The position numbers and the translations under genes were made by a program. A DNA stretch of 21,204 nt from Apostichopus parvimensis (lineage: Eukaryota > Echinodermata > Holothuroidea > Aspidochirotida > Stichopodidae), in assembly GCA_000934455.1 (NCBI GenBank), contig KN882947.1:1-21204 (forward strand), in the 5' to 3' direction. Within the stretch, counting starts at the first letter, position 1; each line of letters starts with the position of its first letter. The notes under the pieces were generated by a model, which worked only from the letters and a program-made list of their open reading frames with translations, made no database searches and was not told where the DNA came from. Below, one piece after another: positions 19,639-21,204 of the stretch.

Positions 19639-19800
19639 CAAGAGTCAGGTCTAGCCCGGGGAAAAATTAATCACTGTGATCCCATTTTGGAAGACTTACC
19701 TTCTTAATTATGCAAAAAAAAAAATTCCTAAATCGCATATTTCCATGGGCCCCTTAATTAATTGACCCCGGCCCCGGGGCTATACGCGTCCCTGCTCTTG
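19639..19800. mobile_element. Possible small inverted-repeat element with GC-rich ends
   Basis: CAAGAGTCAGGTCTAGCCCG at 19639 is imperfectly mirrored by GGCTATACGCGTCCCTGCTC and TTG ending at 19800, and both sides carry CCGGGG blocks inside the ends. The interior is AT-rich with an A-tract. A target-site duplication is not visible, so this is tentative. Confidence 0.4.
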
Positions 19801-20593
19801 TCCTCAGTCATGTTTATAGTTTCTTGTTTTGAAATTGAAGTCCGCGAATACGGATGCATCCTATAATAGCAAGGCCTATATACGTTTACATTCCAAATAG
19901 ATAATCCATTCCTTTATAAATTATGCACCATTTTAAATTCGTTTAAATAATTTTACTTTCGTTTGATGACGGTTTGGCAAAACTCTGCCGAAAAGCTTTC
20001 GTTTCGAAACGGATTTACATAATCAGGTCTATATTGTAAACGATATTCTTTGAAATATTCTGGCGTTTGATGGCTATATGTCTTTTTACTAATTTCCGTC
20101 AATCACATAGGACAATATATAAGTCTTTGTCCTTACTGTTGGAACAATTTCATACACTTAATTTCATGTAAATACTCAAAAACTTTTGAAATTTTATACC
20201 TTATTTAATGTTAATATCATCTGTTGAGTTTAAGAGAAGTAAGAAAGTGGCTGCCTCAGTAGCAAAAGAAAAAATGTCTTCACGTATTCTTCTTTATTTT
20301 TGCTTTAATGCACTAACTCAATCAACGAGCATCACCGTAGTCTTCAAAACCTTGAATTGATGTCTGGTCTAGACTTGTACTCTATGACAGGGTTGTAACT
20401 CCCCCCCCCCCACAAGGGAGCCCAACACCTAATCCCCACCTAGCCTCCCCCTCCCCCACCACCACCACTGGCCTCAACAATACAATATACTCGCTGTGGC
20501 GCTGACATCTCAACATATAAACAATTATAGAAAAAAGCAAGGCTCAAACGTTAGAGGCACAAATTCTATCTATAAAGTATAATTATTATTGTG
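19801..20593. other. Non-coding flank, no gene seen
   Basis: AT-rich except for a C-rich stretch at 20400-20470 that includes a poly-C tract and a CCACCACCACCACTGG run. No ORF of interest. Confidence 0.6.
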
Positions 20594-20601
20594 ATTATCA
20601 T

Positions 20602-20785
20602 AGGCGTACGGGACCATTTCAGTTTGGGGGGGCAGAAATTTTTGTGCCCGAAAGTTCCCGTGACACTATCTAAGCGGAGCGCCACCATCGTTGGCGCGTA
20701 TAGCGTACAAGAAAATTTTTGGCAAAAATGCCTCTCAGATTGCGGGAAACGGCACTTCTGAGGCCTTGCAAGTTGCATCTAACCA
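20602..20785 (-). mobile_element. Third copy of the poly-C/GC-core transposon family, reversed
   Basis: ATCATAGGCGTACGGGACCA near 20600 resembles the end of the 8424 element and is followed by a G tract and TTTGTGCCCGAAA. The reverse complement of 20669-20779 matches 10095-10205: GATGCAACTTGCAAGGC, then GAAGTGCCGTTTCCCGCAAT, AGAGGCATTTTTG, GTACGC, GCGCCAAC and GGTGGCGCTCCGCTTAGATAG. The far end is not identifiable, so the copy may be truncated. Confidence 0.6.
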
Positions 20786-21204
20786 TTCTTTATTTTATAA
20801 TCTCACGTTTTAAAAATTTACACTTCCCCCAAAATTTGGTAAATTAGAAGAAGAAAAAATGGTAACATCACTTTGAAGGGGAAAAATAGGACAGTATATT
20901 TTTTAAGCTCCTATTTAGTTACCGTATTTATTATTTTAACACAGTATTCAGCTACCTCCAGAAAAACATACATTGTTCAACGACACGTAGGCGGGATAAT
21001 GTCGCTGTGTCGGGTGAGACTGCAATTTGTCTCACAAAAAGTATAAAATATAACAAAGAATATGCTAAACCTGTACTTCTAGGCTTGTAGGCACTCATAC
21101 GGGCATCACCAGGTTTATACAGTACAGAGTAGAGTATGGGTAAAGTATAGAAGATAGTATGGAGAAGAGTATGAAAAGTATATGACAGTCTTCAATACAA
21201 GGTA
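20786..21204. other. Right edge of the window, no gene seen
   Basis: AT-rich. Bases 21120-21185 are a purine-rich degenerate repeat of AGTATGG/AGAGTATG-like words. A gene continuing beyond the window cannot be judged. Confidence 0.5.

Noticed and set aside
1..21204. A new multigene system such as a defence island or biosynthetic cluster
   Set aside because: Only two unrelated, recognisable single genes are present; the remainder is introns, repeats and AT-rich spacer.

Overview
The window is animal nuclear DNA. It carries two spliced protein genes with GT-AG introns, tRNA-derived SINE-like elements, small inverted-repeat DNA transposons and frequent long poly-C/poly-G tracts. The proteins are clear homologues of vertebrate genes but diverged. 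Together with the repeat texture (C/G homopolymers next to elements starting CATAGGCGTA or CAGTGGCGGAG, and many TAGGCCTA palindromes) this suggests a marine invertebrate deuterostome, perhaps an echinoderm. That placement is inference; no species can be read from the sequence.

Left part (1-7933, minus strand): nine exons of BCKDHA, the E1-alpha subunit of the mitochondrial branched-chain 2-oxoacid dehydrogenase. The start codon is at 7931-7933 and exons run leftwards. The ninth exon runs off the left edge at about residue 371 of an expected ~445. All eight introns keep the reading frame. The targeting presequence, potassium-site loop, thiamine diphosphate motif and regulatory phosphorylation loop are visible. 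The introns hold a SINE-like element, a tRNA-like fragment, a five-copy 53-54 bp minisatellite, tandem 38-bp hairpins, a diverged inverted-repeat element and a perfect 13-bp inverted repeat.

Middle (7934-12256): the region between the two start codons, about 4.3 kb and without a convincing gene. It is rich in mobile-element remains. One non-autonomous DNA transposon at 10704-11081 has 12-bp terminal inverted repeats and a perfect 8-bp target-site duplication, the hallmark of the hAT superfamily. A relative lies at about 9889-10208 and another element with inverted ends at 8424-8783.

Right part (12257-18730, plus strand): a complete three-exon TMEM26 homologue of 342 residues, a multi-pass membrane protein. 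Its 4.4-kb first intron contains a diverged 264-bp-spaced direct repeat, a 240-bp inverted-repeat element, a hairpin and a repeat with a hammerhead-like core. The 3' flank (18731-21204) has no gene; it holds a possible GC-ended inverted-repeat element and a third member of the transposon family, reversed.

BCKDHA and TMEM26 are arranged head to head, but the sequence gives no sign that they work together: one is a matrix metabolic enzyme, the other a poorly understood membrane protein. I see no operon, CRISPR array, defence island or clearly new multigene system. The most unusual content is in the repeats.
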